Source: Vigna angularis (Eukaryota; Streptophyta; Magnoliopsida; Fabales; Fabaceae). From it: a stretch of DNA of 64,000 nt. The DNA lies in the NCBI RefSeq assembly GCF_016808095.1, contig NC_068975.1, forward strand, positions 24,063,501 through 24,127,500, in the 5' to 3' direction. Below the pieces are notes generated by a model that saw nothing but the letters and a program-made list of their open reading frames with translations, ran no database searches and was not told the DNA's origin. Position 1 is the stretch's first letter; every line of letters begins with the position of its first letter. Both the position numbers and the translations under genes were made by a program. This document shows, one piece after another, positions 1-11,933 of the stretch.

Positions 1-863
1 TTATTATATCAAAATAATTTAGACTATAAAGGAAGAAGATTCATAATTGTCTCTCTGCATATTCAGAACTTTTAACGTATCACTTTATAAAAACCATTAT
101 AATTAGATTTAACATAATTTTCCGACAGAAAAAGAGAATAGTATAATGACAGATCGTTTAAGTAGCAATCAGCAATTACAATTATATTGCGGGCTTCGAA
201 TCCTCCAGACTGATCATGCAACGGAAATACACCACACCATTCATACTTTCTAACGATTGTCCCCAGTTTTGAAGTTAAAAAAGCAACGGCAGGGTGAGAT
301 ATTCTCCCTCTCTATTCATAAATCAATCACGTCTCAGTAAGTATACAATTTAATGATTCAGTAGTGTGACTGTGTATAAATGCCACTATCCATTGAATGA
401 TCACGTAACGTAAAATCTATACACGCCCTGGAGTTATGAAACAAACTGTTGACCAAAGAACAGTACGAAAACAAGCAACTATCCAAATCATTGTCATGTC
501 AAACATACAAGATTCTCCTATCAATGACAATTGAGCCCGAAACAGTCGCGCATCATCTAAATACATTTACAAGCCAACTCTAATTTTCAATATTAAAAGG
601 AAATTACATAATCAAAGAATAGGCATATGTGAGTAAAAAGTAACTAATATGGAAACTCCCTGGAGCAACGCGAAATTCTAAAATCTCGGACAGAACAATT
701 AATTAATTATTTAATTATGAAACAAACGTTGAGTTATTTACGTGATATCAACGTTAATATCCTGCATTAGGATTCTGAAACCGAAATCTAAAAGCGAAAA
801 CTATAAGCATTTTTCACGAAAATAAATTCGGAAAAATTTTAAGTGAAGGATGATAGAAGAGAC
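1..863 (-). other. bZIP gene intron 1 (partial, continues off the left edge)
   Basis: Reading leftward from exon 1, a GT donor lies at 863-862 right after the codons for PKRAK and the first two bases of the next Arg codon. No frame in 1-861 encodes the basic region and leucine zipper that must follow in this family. The stretch is AT-rich with stops in all frames, so I read it as intron, with the remaining exons to the left of the window. No repeat or other gene is seen here. Confidence 0.7.
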
Positions 864-1426
864 CTCTTGGCACGCTTTGGATCAATGTTCCAAAGTTCCG
901 CTAGCTTATCAGGAGGCATTGCTTTCTTCGCTTCCATGATCTCTCCGAACATGCTTGTCGACGAGGAACCGTCGACGGAGCTACTGTGCCGGTGTCTCGG
1001 CCGCGCCTCTGCAGCTCTCGGACTCTTCTCGCCGTCGTTGTGTTCGCTAATACCGGCGCCGTTTCCGTAACCGCTCTGATCCGATCCATTTCCACCGCGG
1101 CCGGCGCCGTTAGCGCCACTGCCGAGCTTTTCAACGTCAATGTAGGTAGAGAAGAGGTCGTCCTCGGATCCGATCTCCTCTAGGCTCGCCGTCGAGGATC
1201 CGCCGTTGAACGGATCCGACGGCGAGAGGTCCATCATGTCGTCCGGAAGCCGGTAACTGACCTCCGAGAGTGCTCTCCGGTGGTGCGAGTGGGACTCGCC
1301 GGAGCCGGCGAAGGGAGCTGCGGAAGCACCGGCGCCGCGAAAGAACAACGAAGAAGACGGCGTCGGTGACGTGGCATTGGGATTAGGGTTAGGGTTTGAA
1401 GGTGAATCTTGCGTCTGTGTGGCCAT
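864..1426 (-). CDS. Group I bZIP transcription factor (bZIP18/bZIP52/VIP1-like), first exon, partial
   Basis: This 187-codon open frame (plus 2 nt) begins at the ATG at 1426 and ends at a splice donor at 863-862. Group I plant bZIPs are nuclear DNA-binding proteins linked to osmotic or mechanosensory responses and vascular or pollen development. Visible family marks are an Asn/Pro/Ser/Thr-rich N-terminus, RRALSEVSYRLPDDM (a 14-3-3/phosphosite-like block), an acidic EEIGSEDDLFSTYIDVEKL block, RPRHRHSSSVDGSSS, and MEAKKAMPPDKLAELWNIDP just before the basic region. The basic region and zipper themselves are not in the window. An upstream in-frame ATG at 1522 would add 32 residues rich in Arg/Lys/Glu that do not look like the family, so I prefer 1426. 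The exon is GC-rich (mid-exon) against AT-rich flanks. Family assignment is firm; the exact paralogue is not. Confidence 0.88.
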
Positions 1427-1526
1427 TCCCTTCTGAGTTCTGTTTTTTCCGATCGATGCTCTGTTTCTAACACGATAACGCGCAATCTCTCGTCTTTCTT
1501 CCTCCCCACGTTGCCAACACATAAAA

Positions 1527-2870
1527 TATTAAGAATTCTTAAAAGGAAAACAAAAATATATTATTTAATATTGTTTATAAAATAACAACAAAAATTCCTG
1601 TTTAGCATAATTTATATTTTGAGGATTTATTATTTTTCCTCCCAAGTCTTCTGACAAAAAGTTCTTATGGCATTGCTACACAAAAAAAATATGAAGATTG
1701 TAAATTTTGAAATGAAATGTTTAAGATGTGAAGAATCTAACAAATATTTAGGATTCCTTTTTAAATAATTAATGATTATTTAGTTTACTTACATTGCCCA
1801 TGTTCAACCAATAAAAATATGGTATATGATTTTTCAGTGATTATTATAAAATCAACATATTTATTATGTACCATATATGTAATAGTTAGATAATAGTATA
1901 AATGTATTCACATTCCCACTACATTTTAATTGAATTATTATTATTTTAATGTAAAAATGTTTAAAGTAACATGAAAATTGAATAATTAGACATAATAAAT
2001 TAATTAATTTTTAAGAATATTAACTTAAAAGAAATTTTAAAAAAGAAAAAATAATTTAAATTTTTAAAATGAAATATTTTCACACAATGACATCATATTT
2101 TCACTAAAAGAATAAAATGCAATAATTGTCTTTATCCCAAAAAATGTGAACCTAGAGTGCTAATATAATATATATCCTAAAAAATATTTCAATATTTTCA
2201 AGATTTAATATAAAAACATAAGTTTCTAATAGGAGAAAATAAAATACTTTTTACTATAAATTTTAAAACCTTTTAATTAAAAAAGAAAAAGCATAACTTT
2301 CTCATCTTTATTATGCAAATTTTAAACTTCCTCACAATAATTAGCTAAAAATTAAAAATATTGAGGTCTCAGTATAATTTATGGAAAATGAAAAAAAAAC
2401 TAATAAATTAAACATATTTTTAATTTTTTAAACTTTTATTTTTCACTTTATTCTATTGTACATGCAAATATTAGTTAATTCACTTAATTGATAATAAAGG
2501 TTACAATGGTGAACACCATTTTCAAAAAGCATGTAGCTTCACATGCAAAATAATGTATAAAGAATTGATATGTTACTGTAGAACGAATAATTATTAGTGG
2601 AGTGGCTCATATTTGCACGCAATAATTTCATATTCAAATAGTCTATTTAATTAAAACCTATTTTACTTTATTTTGCAAATACATTCACTTGGTTACTTAA
2701 CATGTGTTTCCTAGTATAACGTGCAATAAATATTTTATTTGTACAGTTGGCCTTTTGACTTTAGAAATGTTTAAAAAATTTATGGTAGTGTAGATGATGT
2801 GAAAGATTGAATTTAAATGATACCAAGAGTACTATAAAGTTAATTAGGTTAAATTGAAACTTTGGTTTGG

Positions 2871-2930
<60 letters not shown>

Positions 2931-3272
2931 TGCGTGAAAGATCATGATCGAAGGGTCAAACTATAATTTTATTTAGCGTCAAAAGATTGTTCAAATATAG
3001 TACGTATTAATTTAGATCCCACTTTGGTTTAATTCAGGTCTAATTAGAATATGCTTTTTAAATTTAGGTCTTTTTAGAAAATCGATCCTATATTTATATA
3101 ATCCTCATTGATGTTATAAGTCTGTTTTAATTAAAAATATATATTTTAATATATAAATTTTTTATATTTATTTGATATTAATTTTTTATATTTTTTTATT
3201 TTTAGAAAAATAAAAAAAAATTGTGGACAATTTTATTCTTATACTATATATTAATTAAATATAAAAATGTGT
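1527..3272. other. AT-rich intergenic region upstream of the bZIP gene
   Basis: This holds the presumed bZIP promoter and 5' UTR at its left end (minus strand), then about 1.7 kb of AT-rich sequence with no open frame of interest. An (AT)n tract lies inside it. I see no transposon ends. Confidence 0.5.
2874..2928. repeat. (AT)n microsatellite
   Basis: Uninterrupted TA dinucleotide repeat of about 55 bp. Confidence 0.95.
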
Positions 3273-3277
3273 CACAC

Positions 3278-5792
3278 TGTAACATCCCAAAAATACAGTA
3301 ATCACCATATAATAGAATTAATTACATTTCGTAATAAACAGTACAGTCTTACACTAATAACAACGCTCAAAAGCCGAACGGCGTTAAGTACAGAGTTAAT
3401 TTACAATATTACAGAAATAAGAAAAAGCCAGGATCGAACGGTTTTACAAAACCAATTACCGAAAGATCGCTTACAAAACAACCAACATCCAATACCACCG
3501 AACGACCTAAGGTTCAGCCTTAACTTCAACGTCGACCAGATTCTCCTCTTCAATCACGTCTTCCAACAATACTTCTCCTTCTGCTCATATCCACACAGAT
3601 GATCATTGCAATGACAAGACGGACGTACAAGTATGAGACAACACAAGAAAACACAGGGTAAGCTTATGTAATTTAATTCACACATCAACATATAATATTA
3701 AACATTCCAATACCACAAGAACAGTTCAACATATATATAACGATACGAAAACTAACACTAGACTGACCGTCCGGACTATATGAATCTGTGTAGCTACAGG
3801 CATTCGTGCACCCGGGTGATGTAGTAACTGGGATACACTCAACAGCTGCCACCCGAGGTTAGCCCTATCCAAAGTACCCCTAAGGATTAGGACCTCCTGC
3901 CGTCCCCACACATGACCTACCCTCCTCTACGTAAGGACGAGTACTCACGGAACATCAGGATGAACTGCCAGCATTAGCATGCCCACAGTCATACTTTACA
4001 AAAATCCAATATTTAATACATGAGTCGTTCCTCCCTGGAACGCTCGTTCAAAAACCACAACCATTTATTCATCTCAGATACTGTTCCTCCTTTATAATCT
4101 TCCACTTCATTATCAATTTCATCATCAGTTACAAGGACATAAAATAACGAACGTTCAGTCCTCTTCAGAACGAAGACGAACGATAAGAAAGAGATCGATG
4201 ATTCTCTTGTTCAGAACAGAATAAGGCGAAGAGAGTTACTTTTGGATTTACGAAATGAACCGAGTAAAATGGAGCAATATATATGACGAACGGTAATTAC
4301 CACGTGAGTCAGTTGAATGAACTAACTCTCTTGAGTTCAAACCAATACTTAAGGAATAAGTCAAATATGGAGGCCTTAGGCCGGATAAAAAAAAAGGAGA
4401 CTAATCAAGAGGTTAAGAAATTATATTTAGAATAGTTCACATACGGAAATCCAATGCCAGTAAATGACCGAACATGGTAAAGGGAAATATTACTAAAGTT
4501 GGACGAACACTATTTCAACAAGCTTGATAATTAAAGACAAGTATAAGCGTCCGGTATAAGACCGAGCACTACTCATTACGAGCGCTAGGTATAGGACCGA
4601 ACACTAATTAGTACGGACGCTAGGTGTAAGACCGAGCGCCACTTATTACGAACGCTAGGTATAAGACCGAGCACTACTAGTCTTAAAGTATGGGGGTGTA
4701 TATATGTATTACTTTATTTCGGATATCCGGGTACAACTATGCTTGAACGAACGCTCAAACATAGTGTTCCACATGAGGACGCTCGTCCTCGATTAGAATT
4801 CTCTCCAAATGAAAAAAATTCCAATTTTAAACAGTTTACTAGAACAAACCGAACGGTAGAGGACCGTTCGATAACGAACGTACTTTATCATAATGAGAAT
4901 TTCATATTCAGAATTTCATCTATTTTCAACTCAAGTTTTCAACATATCAGTTCATACCTCATAAATTCATATCAAGTATCAATTTACATACTTTATAGAG
5001 TTTCACATTAATAATTCATACTCAAAAATGATTACTCATATTCACATTCATACATATTAACCATCATCATATATATCAGGCAGCATGCATCATATTCATT
5101 CCTCCAAACAACAGACGTTCATACAGTAAGACAACATACAAATGTCAATTAAATTAAATAAGCTTCCCTTACCTGGATCAGTGAGTGAAACGTCCTAAAC
5201 GTAAGATTTTGGGTTCGCCCGTCTACAGCTTTATACCCTCAAAGGTCACTTAACTCTTGTAACTAAATCTATCCACATAAAAATATCAAGAATAACTTAG
5301 ACTATATCCCTGCATGCAACCAGAACTTGGTTTTGCATGTAACCCAAAAACGAACGGTTAAGGTCGAGAAACTTACCAGTTTCAGAATCTGGAACTGTTC
5401 GGTCCAGATTGAAGCTTACAACGCCAGGAATAAGTCTATGGTCTCTGAATGATGAACGGAGAAGAGAATAGTGAGTTACAGTAGAAAGAAGGGAAAATTT
5501 CTAGAGAGAATGAGGAGGAAATGGAAGGTCAGAGTTTGGAAAGGAGAAGGTGCATGCAAAAGAGAGTGGGCAGGTTTTTCAGAAATCATTTTCATTCGCC
5601 CCACGACCAAACGGTCGTGCGTTCTTCTGCTGACACCTGCACTCCACTTATTGACTTCCGAATCTTCCATTTTGACACTTGGCGTCAGCGCAGAGAGTTT
5701 GTGAGTGCGTTTTAATGGTTCTGAGCAGGGTTTTGGGTGTAACAAATGAGATTAAACAGGTGGGGTTTGGGTGTATTTAACGAGGCCTGACA
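3278..5792. mobile_element. Probable solo LTR of a Ty3/gypsy-type element
   Basis: The segment begins TGTAACATCCC, the same start as the LTR of gypsy element A in this window as read on the plus strand, and ends CCTGACA, giving the TG...CA ends of an LTR. CACAC is present immediately on both sides (3273-3277 and 5793-5797) as a possible 5-bp target-site duplication. That motif is a simple repeat, so the support is moderate. No gag or pol frame occurs inside, and the interior has tandem repeats and many CGAACG motifs. The length of about 2.5 kb fits the 2.2-2.9 kb LTRs seen below. A different right end near 5744 (GGGTGTAACA) is possible but has no matching duplication. Confidence 0.5.
4546..4681. 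repeat. Tandem repeat, about 36 bp x 4, within the solo LTR
   Basis: Four diverged copies share the pattern GCGCTAGGTATAAGACCGAGCA followed by CTAATTAC-like spacers. Copies start near 4546, 4581, 4617 and 4652. Confidence 0.7.
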
Positions 5793-6220
5793 CACACAGT
5801 TATTTTTTTTAATTGAATATCTAAAGTTACATGGAATTACAATTCTTTTCCAACAATTTTTTATCATGATATTACAATTTGTTTAGTGATGAATTAGAAT
5901 TGAGGATGATAATAGAATATATTAGGAATATTCATAACATGATATATTTGAAGTCAAACAATTTTTAACTTCCAACATAGACAATAATAAGTTTTCAAAA
6001 AAATATTTGGAACTTGCTTCATCATTATTTTATGAAAGGTTGGAAAAAATTTTGTGATTGTGTCAACAAGTATCTATTATCATTAACTCGAGTATTTGAT
6101 AAATCAAGTTATTTATCTCTTACATGATACTTAACTCTATTAAAATCATTTTCACTATCTATTTATATTAAAAAAAACTTTATAATAACTGTGAGGTACT
6201 TAAAGTTATATTAAGGTTTA

Positions 6221-6739
6221 GGTTTAATCCTTTTCGACATCCCTATTTATGTACGAATGTCTCAATTGGGTCCTCGTTTTTTAAAGTGTATCAAAATGGT
6301 CCCTAATTTTGAAAATTGATATCAATTGAGTCCTTTCCATTAAGTTGGCTGGACGGCGTTAAAAAAATTGATGAGTGGATACTGAGATGACGAACGAACG
6401 CTCGTCCACCAGCGAACGAACGCTCGTCCATCAGCGAACGAACGCTCGTCCATCAGCGAACGAACGCTCGTCGACCACCGAACGAACGGTCGTCCAGCAG
6501 TAAGAGGTCGACGAGCGTTCGTTCTCTGGTGGACGAGCGTTCGTTCGCTGGTGGACGAGCGTTCGTTCGTCATCTCAGTATCCACTCATCAATTTTTTTA
6601 ACGCCGTCCAGCCAACTTAATGGAAAGGACTCAATTGATATCAATTTTCAAAATTAGGGACCATTTTGATACACTTTAAAAAACGAGGACCCAATTGAGA
6701 CATTCGTACATAAATAGGGATGTCGAAAAGGATTAAACC
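6221..6739. mobile_element. Foldback MULE (MULE-1) nested in MULE-2
   Basis: A 519-bp element is flanked by the exact 9-bp duplication TAAGGTTTA (6212-6220 and 6740-6748). The terminal inverted repeats are almost perfect for roughly 170 bp, starting GGTTTAATCCTTTTCGACAT, and the short core is itself built of inverted CGAACGAACG repeats. Nearly the whole element is therefore one palindrome. It encodes no transposase. The insertion point is only 6 bp inside the left end of MULE-2. Confidence 0.92.
6390..6570. repeat. 21-22 bp tandem repeats in inverted orientation (core of MULE-1)
   Basis: Units of the form GCGAACGAACGCTCGTCCA repeat about four to five times, then recur reverse-complemented (GGACGAGCGTTCGTTCG). 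The centre is near 6500. Confidence 0.85.
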
Positions 6740-7948
6740 TAAGGTTTAATACTTATTTTGATTTCTATATTTGTTTTTTTTTAAAGTGGTTTTCGAGTTT
6801 TTTTGAGTTTAAAGTGATCATTTTTTTTGTAAAATTTGTTCAATTTGATTCTTTTCACTGAGGGCGTCTAAATCGCTAACGGTAATAGAGTCCACGTAAA
6901 AAAACATAATGAGCTGTCACACAATAATGCTTATAGTGGTTGACTCACATCATCATATCGGCACGTCATCACCATCTTTCCCAAATCAAAAACGCTAATT
7001 TTTGTAACTTGTGATTGATTTTGATTTATGTAGGTTTTTGTGATTTAATGGAAAGCGATTTGGGGTTTTCGCTCCTTGTAGATGGTTTTGCGTCATCAAT
7101 GGAGGTTGAACAAGTTCAATGATGGTGTGATTTGGGATTTTGCAGGTTTTCACGAAAGAGGCGTAATTTCACGAATTAGGGGTTCATCGCGAATTGGGTT
7201 TTTGCGATTTGTGTTGATGATGGTGCACGAGAAAGATGATGAAGGCTATGCAACCTATTGCAATGAAGGATATCTGTTTTGATTTAGGGGTTGAACGCGA
7301 TTTACTGAGTTAGGGTTTGGTTCAAAAAGATTTGTGATTGTTGCGCAAACTAGGATTGATGTTCGAAACAGATTTGAGAATTATGGGTTTTCTACAAGTT
7401 TAATGGTTATGTGATTTTTGGGGTTTCACTTTGCAGGTTCTTGCGAAGTTGGAGTTCTTTAGTTTGCGATGAAGAAGATCAAGATGGTGAGATGTTGATG
7501 GTGGTTCTCATGGTGCATAGTAATTTGGGCTCGTAGTTTGTGTTTGATTCGTTGCAGTGGAAGGTTTCTTTTGCAGATTGGGTTTCTTGGTTGATTTGTG
7601 GTGGCTTGTGCAGTTGATAACGACGAAGCTCATGGTGGTCCGACGACGTGGAGAAGATGATGGCCTGAGTGTGGTGCACGGTGACGCACTAGTTGAAGGA
7701 ATATTAGGGTTTCTTATTTGGGCCAAATGTTGATGACGTGGCGAGATGCGTAAAAACTCATTCCATTTTTTTCTACGTAGATTGTATGCCGATAGCAATT
7801 TAAACACCGTTAGCGAAACAGACTAAATTGAACACATTTTACAAAAAAAGGACACTACTTTGAACATAAAAAAAAAAAAAACTTAAGGACCATTTTGAAC
7901 AAAAGTGATGAATATAGGAACCAAAATAGATATTAAGTCTTATATTAA

Positions 7949-8174
7949 CTAGTAAATAATAAATTTACACAAAAAAAACATTTATACACATACAAATTTT
8001 TTAAGAAATGAAACAAAATTATAAAACATAAATCTTTTATTTTCCTTAACTCCCCGTGATGAAACTATTCTCATGTAATATCTTTTATTTTATGTGTAAC
8101 ACATCATCATCATATTATAAAACATCATAATTATACAATTAAGATAGACTAGAGTTCTTTCTTTAAGTTTACAA

Positions 8175-8223
<49 letters not shown>

Positions 8224-8457
8224 AAATTTATATACATTATCTCGTTCATTTACTCTAATGGATCTAATTTCAAATTCATTTAACATCAATAAAAAAAATC
8301 AAGTCTCTTATCTCTCATATCAATTGACTATTTCTCATGTGACAAATTATTGACATCATATATTACAAAGACATAACTCTACTTCTAGAAGACTCATGTC
8401 TTAAAATATCATAGATCTACGTTCATCATATTATCTTAATTAAGTTGTTACTACAAT
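7949..8457. other. AT-rich spacer
   Basis: Holds the microsatellite at 8179-8221. Otherwise no gene, no transposon ends and no open frame of interest are seen. Confidence 0.5.
8179..8221. repeat. (AT)n microsatellite
   Basis: Uninterrupted AT dinucleotide repeat of about 43 bp. Confidence 0.95.
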
Positions 8458-9013
8458 TAGGGATGAGCATAAATCAAGTTGGATTGAATTCAAATCCAAC
8501 CTGACCAATCCAATATAACTCAAATTTAACATTTTAAAATTTATATTCGACCATTTGATTTATCGGGCTAATTGGATTTGGTTGTTTGTATTTCAGCTGG
8601 GTTTTTCAGATTATGGATATATATTAAATTAAATATTTTTAATGAAAAAATTATTTTTGTTTGGAATGAATGACATAAATACAGTGAATCTTTAACTAAA
8701 AAAATGAAATGTATAATTTTAATAACGATTATTATAATAGATTATGATTTTACATATAAATTTTAACAGTACAGTATCATATTAAAAAAATATTAAAATA
8801 TATTTACAAATTTATGAATTTTAAAATATAAATTCGAGTTTAGTCAAATATCCATAAGATTTCAATGTGCTATTCGAACCTAACCACAATTATTCATTTT
8901 AATGAATTTTATTTATTAACATTACCCGCTTACCTAATCCAACTCGAAGATATGCTCAATTTACTTCAAATTTCTTTGGGTTCAGTTGGATACGGTTTAT
9001 TTGCTCAACCCTA
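8458..9013. mobile_element. hAT-like MITE
   Basis: The ends are TAGGGATGAGCA on the left and, read inward from the right, TAGGGTTGAGCA. These are short inverted repeats of the type seen in plant hAT elements. The exact 8-bp duplication ACTACAAT flanks the element (8450-8457 and 9014-9021), the size expected for hAT transposition. The 556-bp body is AT-rich and non-coding. Confidence 0.85.
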
Positions 9014-9539
9014 ACTACAATATAAACTATATTAATAAGAACATGTTCCACTTGTATGAAGAATAAATCTTAATGATCTACCAGACACAACTCTTTTTCA
9101 TACTACAATCTATGTTATAAGAACTTCCTTTTACTCTTATCACCTCGTTTTTCTCTTCATAGAAATTTCTTTGTAAATAACTATGTTCACAATACACCAC
9201 ATTTAAAACTTATTTTCTTTAAGTTAAGAATATGCTCTCTCACTTAGTCAACAACTGACTTACTAGTGGATTAAGCATGTGTTGCAATTCACTTAGCAAA
9301 ATTTCACTACAAAAAAGAAGGACATTACTGAAGGCCAGAAGCCCTCGGAAACAGCCCAAAACCGTCGGTAAAAGGTAATTACCGAAGGCTTATTAACGGC
9401 CAAAGAGCCCTCGGTAAATCGCTTGTCGCTAACATTTATCGAGGGCTTTCGCCCTTCGGTAATTACCGAGGGCCAAAAGCCTTCGGTAATGGCCCTCGGT
9501 AATTTTCGAAGGGCGAAAAAAAAAAACAGGGCGCTGGGC

Positions 9540-11203
9540 TGCTGCAGAATGTGAGACTCTCTGTAAAGTCGCGCCCGCCGCGCCTGGGCGTGAGACTCTC
9601 TATATCACTTCTTCCTCACTTCTCATTACAACCATCTCCTAAATATAGCTAACTTATGATCATATTCTATGCTTCTATCACCCAAGTACAAAACGCAATG
9701 AGAAAATAAATGCTTCTCCATACACAGATGTCACAGACCTCTAGGCTTGGTTTGGACAAGAAGTAACATGTCTAGTGTTTGGAGAATATAACGAACAAAA
9801 AATTTAAGGCAAAAGTGTATAGAGAAGCATGCAAGAGAGAGTGAAAGCAACCTCTAACGCCAGAGGTAGAAACAGATAAAATGCAACAATCACTCCAAAG
9901 TAAGATGTAGCCAATGTCCACTTCCTATATTGAAACAATGCTACGGTAGGAAGATGTAATTTGGTGAAATGGTGCAAAAGTAACCAAAGGAACAGTAAAG
10001 ATGAACTTTGATGCACCAAATATATGTATAGAAACAACCAAACTGTGCCAAAATCTACTGAATCACACTATCACTTGTTGAGTTCCAAATTTCAAACAAA
10101 AATGGGAAGTCAAACTATGATTTTGCAGATTTAATGAAAATGGACCAAGGCAACAGTTGAAACAAGTTTCAAATGGTGAAATACACTTGCACAAATGTTT
10201 AAAATGCTCTGAAATAGGCAGAGTCACCAAAACAAGGTTGCAGTTGCTAAAAGTGCAGAAAAATGAACTAAAATTGTTGGAGAATTGAGAAAGTAGTGCA
10301 TTCAAAGCTGGATAACTCAATTAAAGACTCAAAGAATGCCTAAAAACACTACATCTAACTACAGATAAACAGCTAGCAGAATTGAAGCACCTAATACCAA
10401 ACAAAGACTATAAGCACGGTGCAAAAAGATACTAGATAAGTTGTGACAACACTGGTTTACAAAATTTTGAATCAACTCAATTATGCTTTTGACAAATCAG
10501 TGGTTAATCAGAGTTTGTACAACTTGAAACATGTTTAGAAACTTCAAACAAACTTGCACCAAGATTTAGAGACACAAAATCTGGTCAGAAACAATTTGCA
10601 CAATATGAACCGAGAATTATATTTGAATGCAGAATTTGAAACCAGATTGTGATGAACTCAACCACTAATTCTACTATTCTGTGATGAATATGAGTTGGAA
10701 TTACTTTAGACACAGTTGAAATCACTAGGCAAACTTGGACAAAGCTTGAAAACCATCAAATCTGGATGAAAACCACATGATATCAAATTAATCCAGAAAT
10801 GATGTTTTATGCAGATTTTGCTACTGGAATCAATATTTGCAATGCTACTGGACAACAATTTAATTGACTCAAGAATGTGTAAATAAGACATTTCTTGTAG
10901 TGCATATGGAAATAATCGTTCTAAATACAGTCCAATTTAGATTATAGAAATTGATGAAAGAGACCTCATATAAAAAATAATCCATTATTCTCTCTAATTC
11001 TTTTGAACAAAAGACAATGGAAAATGCTTATTATGGTATGAATCAGGTTCCAGACTAAGGTAAAGCAAGAAAGCTTCAATGATATTCAGAATAGGTCTAT
11101 CTTGATTGAGAGAAGGATTGAACTTTAAGAAAAAGAGTTTGATGCATTCCAAAGAGCACTAGAGACCAAGCATTGAAGTATATTAGCCAAGCTTGATTTT
11201 AGA
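9540..11203. other. CACTA interior without recognisable gene
   Basis: After a short GC-rich patch (9525-9600) the sequence is AT-rich. Only short minus-strand frames occur (85, 77 and 61 codons) and none matches a family I know. It may be intron or untranslated sequence of the unit ending at 11204, but nothing proves that. Confidence 0.4.
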
Positions 11204-11930
11204 TTATATCGAATCAAACCAAACGTAAAAATCAACAACTTCTACAGGCACATCATGCATATGATCAAGCACATTGAAATCAATTTCAAGCTCACACACA
11301 TCAGCATCAAAATCCATTTCATAGTACTGAAGCACCAAAACATGGTCAGCAGCTTCCCTAATTTTTTTCAAATACTCTTTGGACTTTCTGAAATCAGTTT
11401 GTACTTCCAGCACAATAGGTTCAGCTTTAAAATCAGAATTTAAATCAACAGTACAACTAATTTCAGAATGAGGTTCAGTACTATCATCATCATAATACAC
11501 ATTTTCACTCAATTGAACATTAGCAGTGGTAAATTCAGATATAGGGACAACAACAAAGCTATTACAATCATGAATCACAGTCAACTCCCTAAAACCATCA
11601 ACTAGCTTTTCAAAATGAGTATCAGTGTAATTATGGTCATAAGGTTCACATACACATTCAGAAATATCAACAGATGCACTCATATAATCATCACTCATCA
11701 GAGAATTGGAATTATCAAAATTTAAAGCATAATATGAATCAGTGAAAGAAGGATTAGAGTATACAGAGGTGGTAGGACACTCAATCTCTTGAAATTCTGG
11801 GGCAGCAGCTACCATCAGTGGTGCTTCATTGTTTGTTGCCCCTTTCTCCTCTTCATTTTTCCTTGTCAGCTGATTGATAACAGTCACCATTTGAGCCACT
11901 TGGGTGGTGATTTCTTGAACTCGTCGTTGA
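11204..11930 (-). CDS. Unrecognised acidic protein exon inside the CACTA element
   Basis: A minus-strand open frame of about 240 codons ends at 11204. It starts with a Gln/Lys/Glu-rich, coiled-coil-like stretch (QRRVQEITTQVAQMVTVINQ) and continues as an acidic chain with many Asp/Glu and the segment KSKEYLKKIREAADHVLVLQ near the C-terminus. I do not recognise the family. Gypsy A inserted at its 5' edge (duplication GATAC). Once the insertion is discounted, a TGA lies just upstream in frame, with a CAG that could be a splice acceptor, so this is more likely a 3' exon than a complete gene. It could be a captured host gene fragment or a non-transposase protein of the CACTA family. Confidence 0.4.
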
Positions 11931-11933
11931 TAC

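Larger units (their letters stand above)
6215..7939. mobile_element. Non-autonomous Mutator-like element (MULE-2), interrupted by MULE-1
   Basis: Long imperfect terminal inverted repeats (roughly 250 bp) begin GGTTTAATACTTATTTTG on the left and, read from the right end inward, GACTTAATATCTATTTTGG. The exact 9-bp duplication TTATATTAA flanks the element at 6206-6214 and 7940-7948; 9-bp duplications are the hallmark of Mutator-type transposition. Removing the nested MULE-1 and its duplication leaves about 1.2 kb. The interior (about 7000-7740) has short frames but nothing resembling a transposase, so mobility would depend on proteins supplied in trans. A 66-codon plus-strand frame at 7082-7282 is unrecognised. 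Confidence 0.88.

Noticed and set aside
901..1183. Other open frames overlapping the bZIP exon on both strands
   Set aside because: They are frames in the same GC-rich exon. The bZIP frame alone has family motifs and a proper donor.
5735..5744. Alternative right end of the solo LTR at GGGTGTAACA
   Set aside because: The five bases that follow (AATGA) do not match CACAC on the left, whereas the end at 5792 does.
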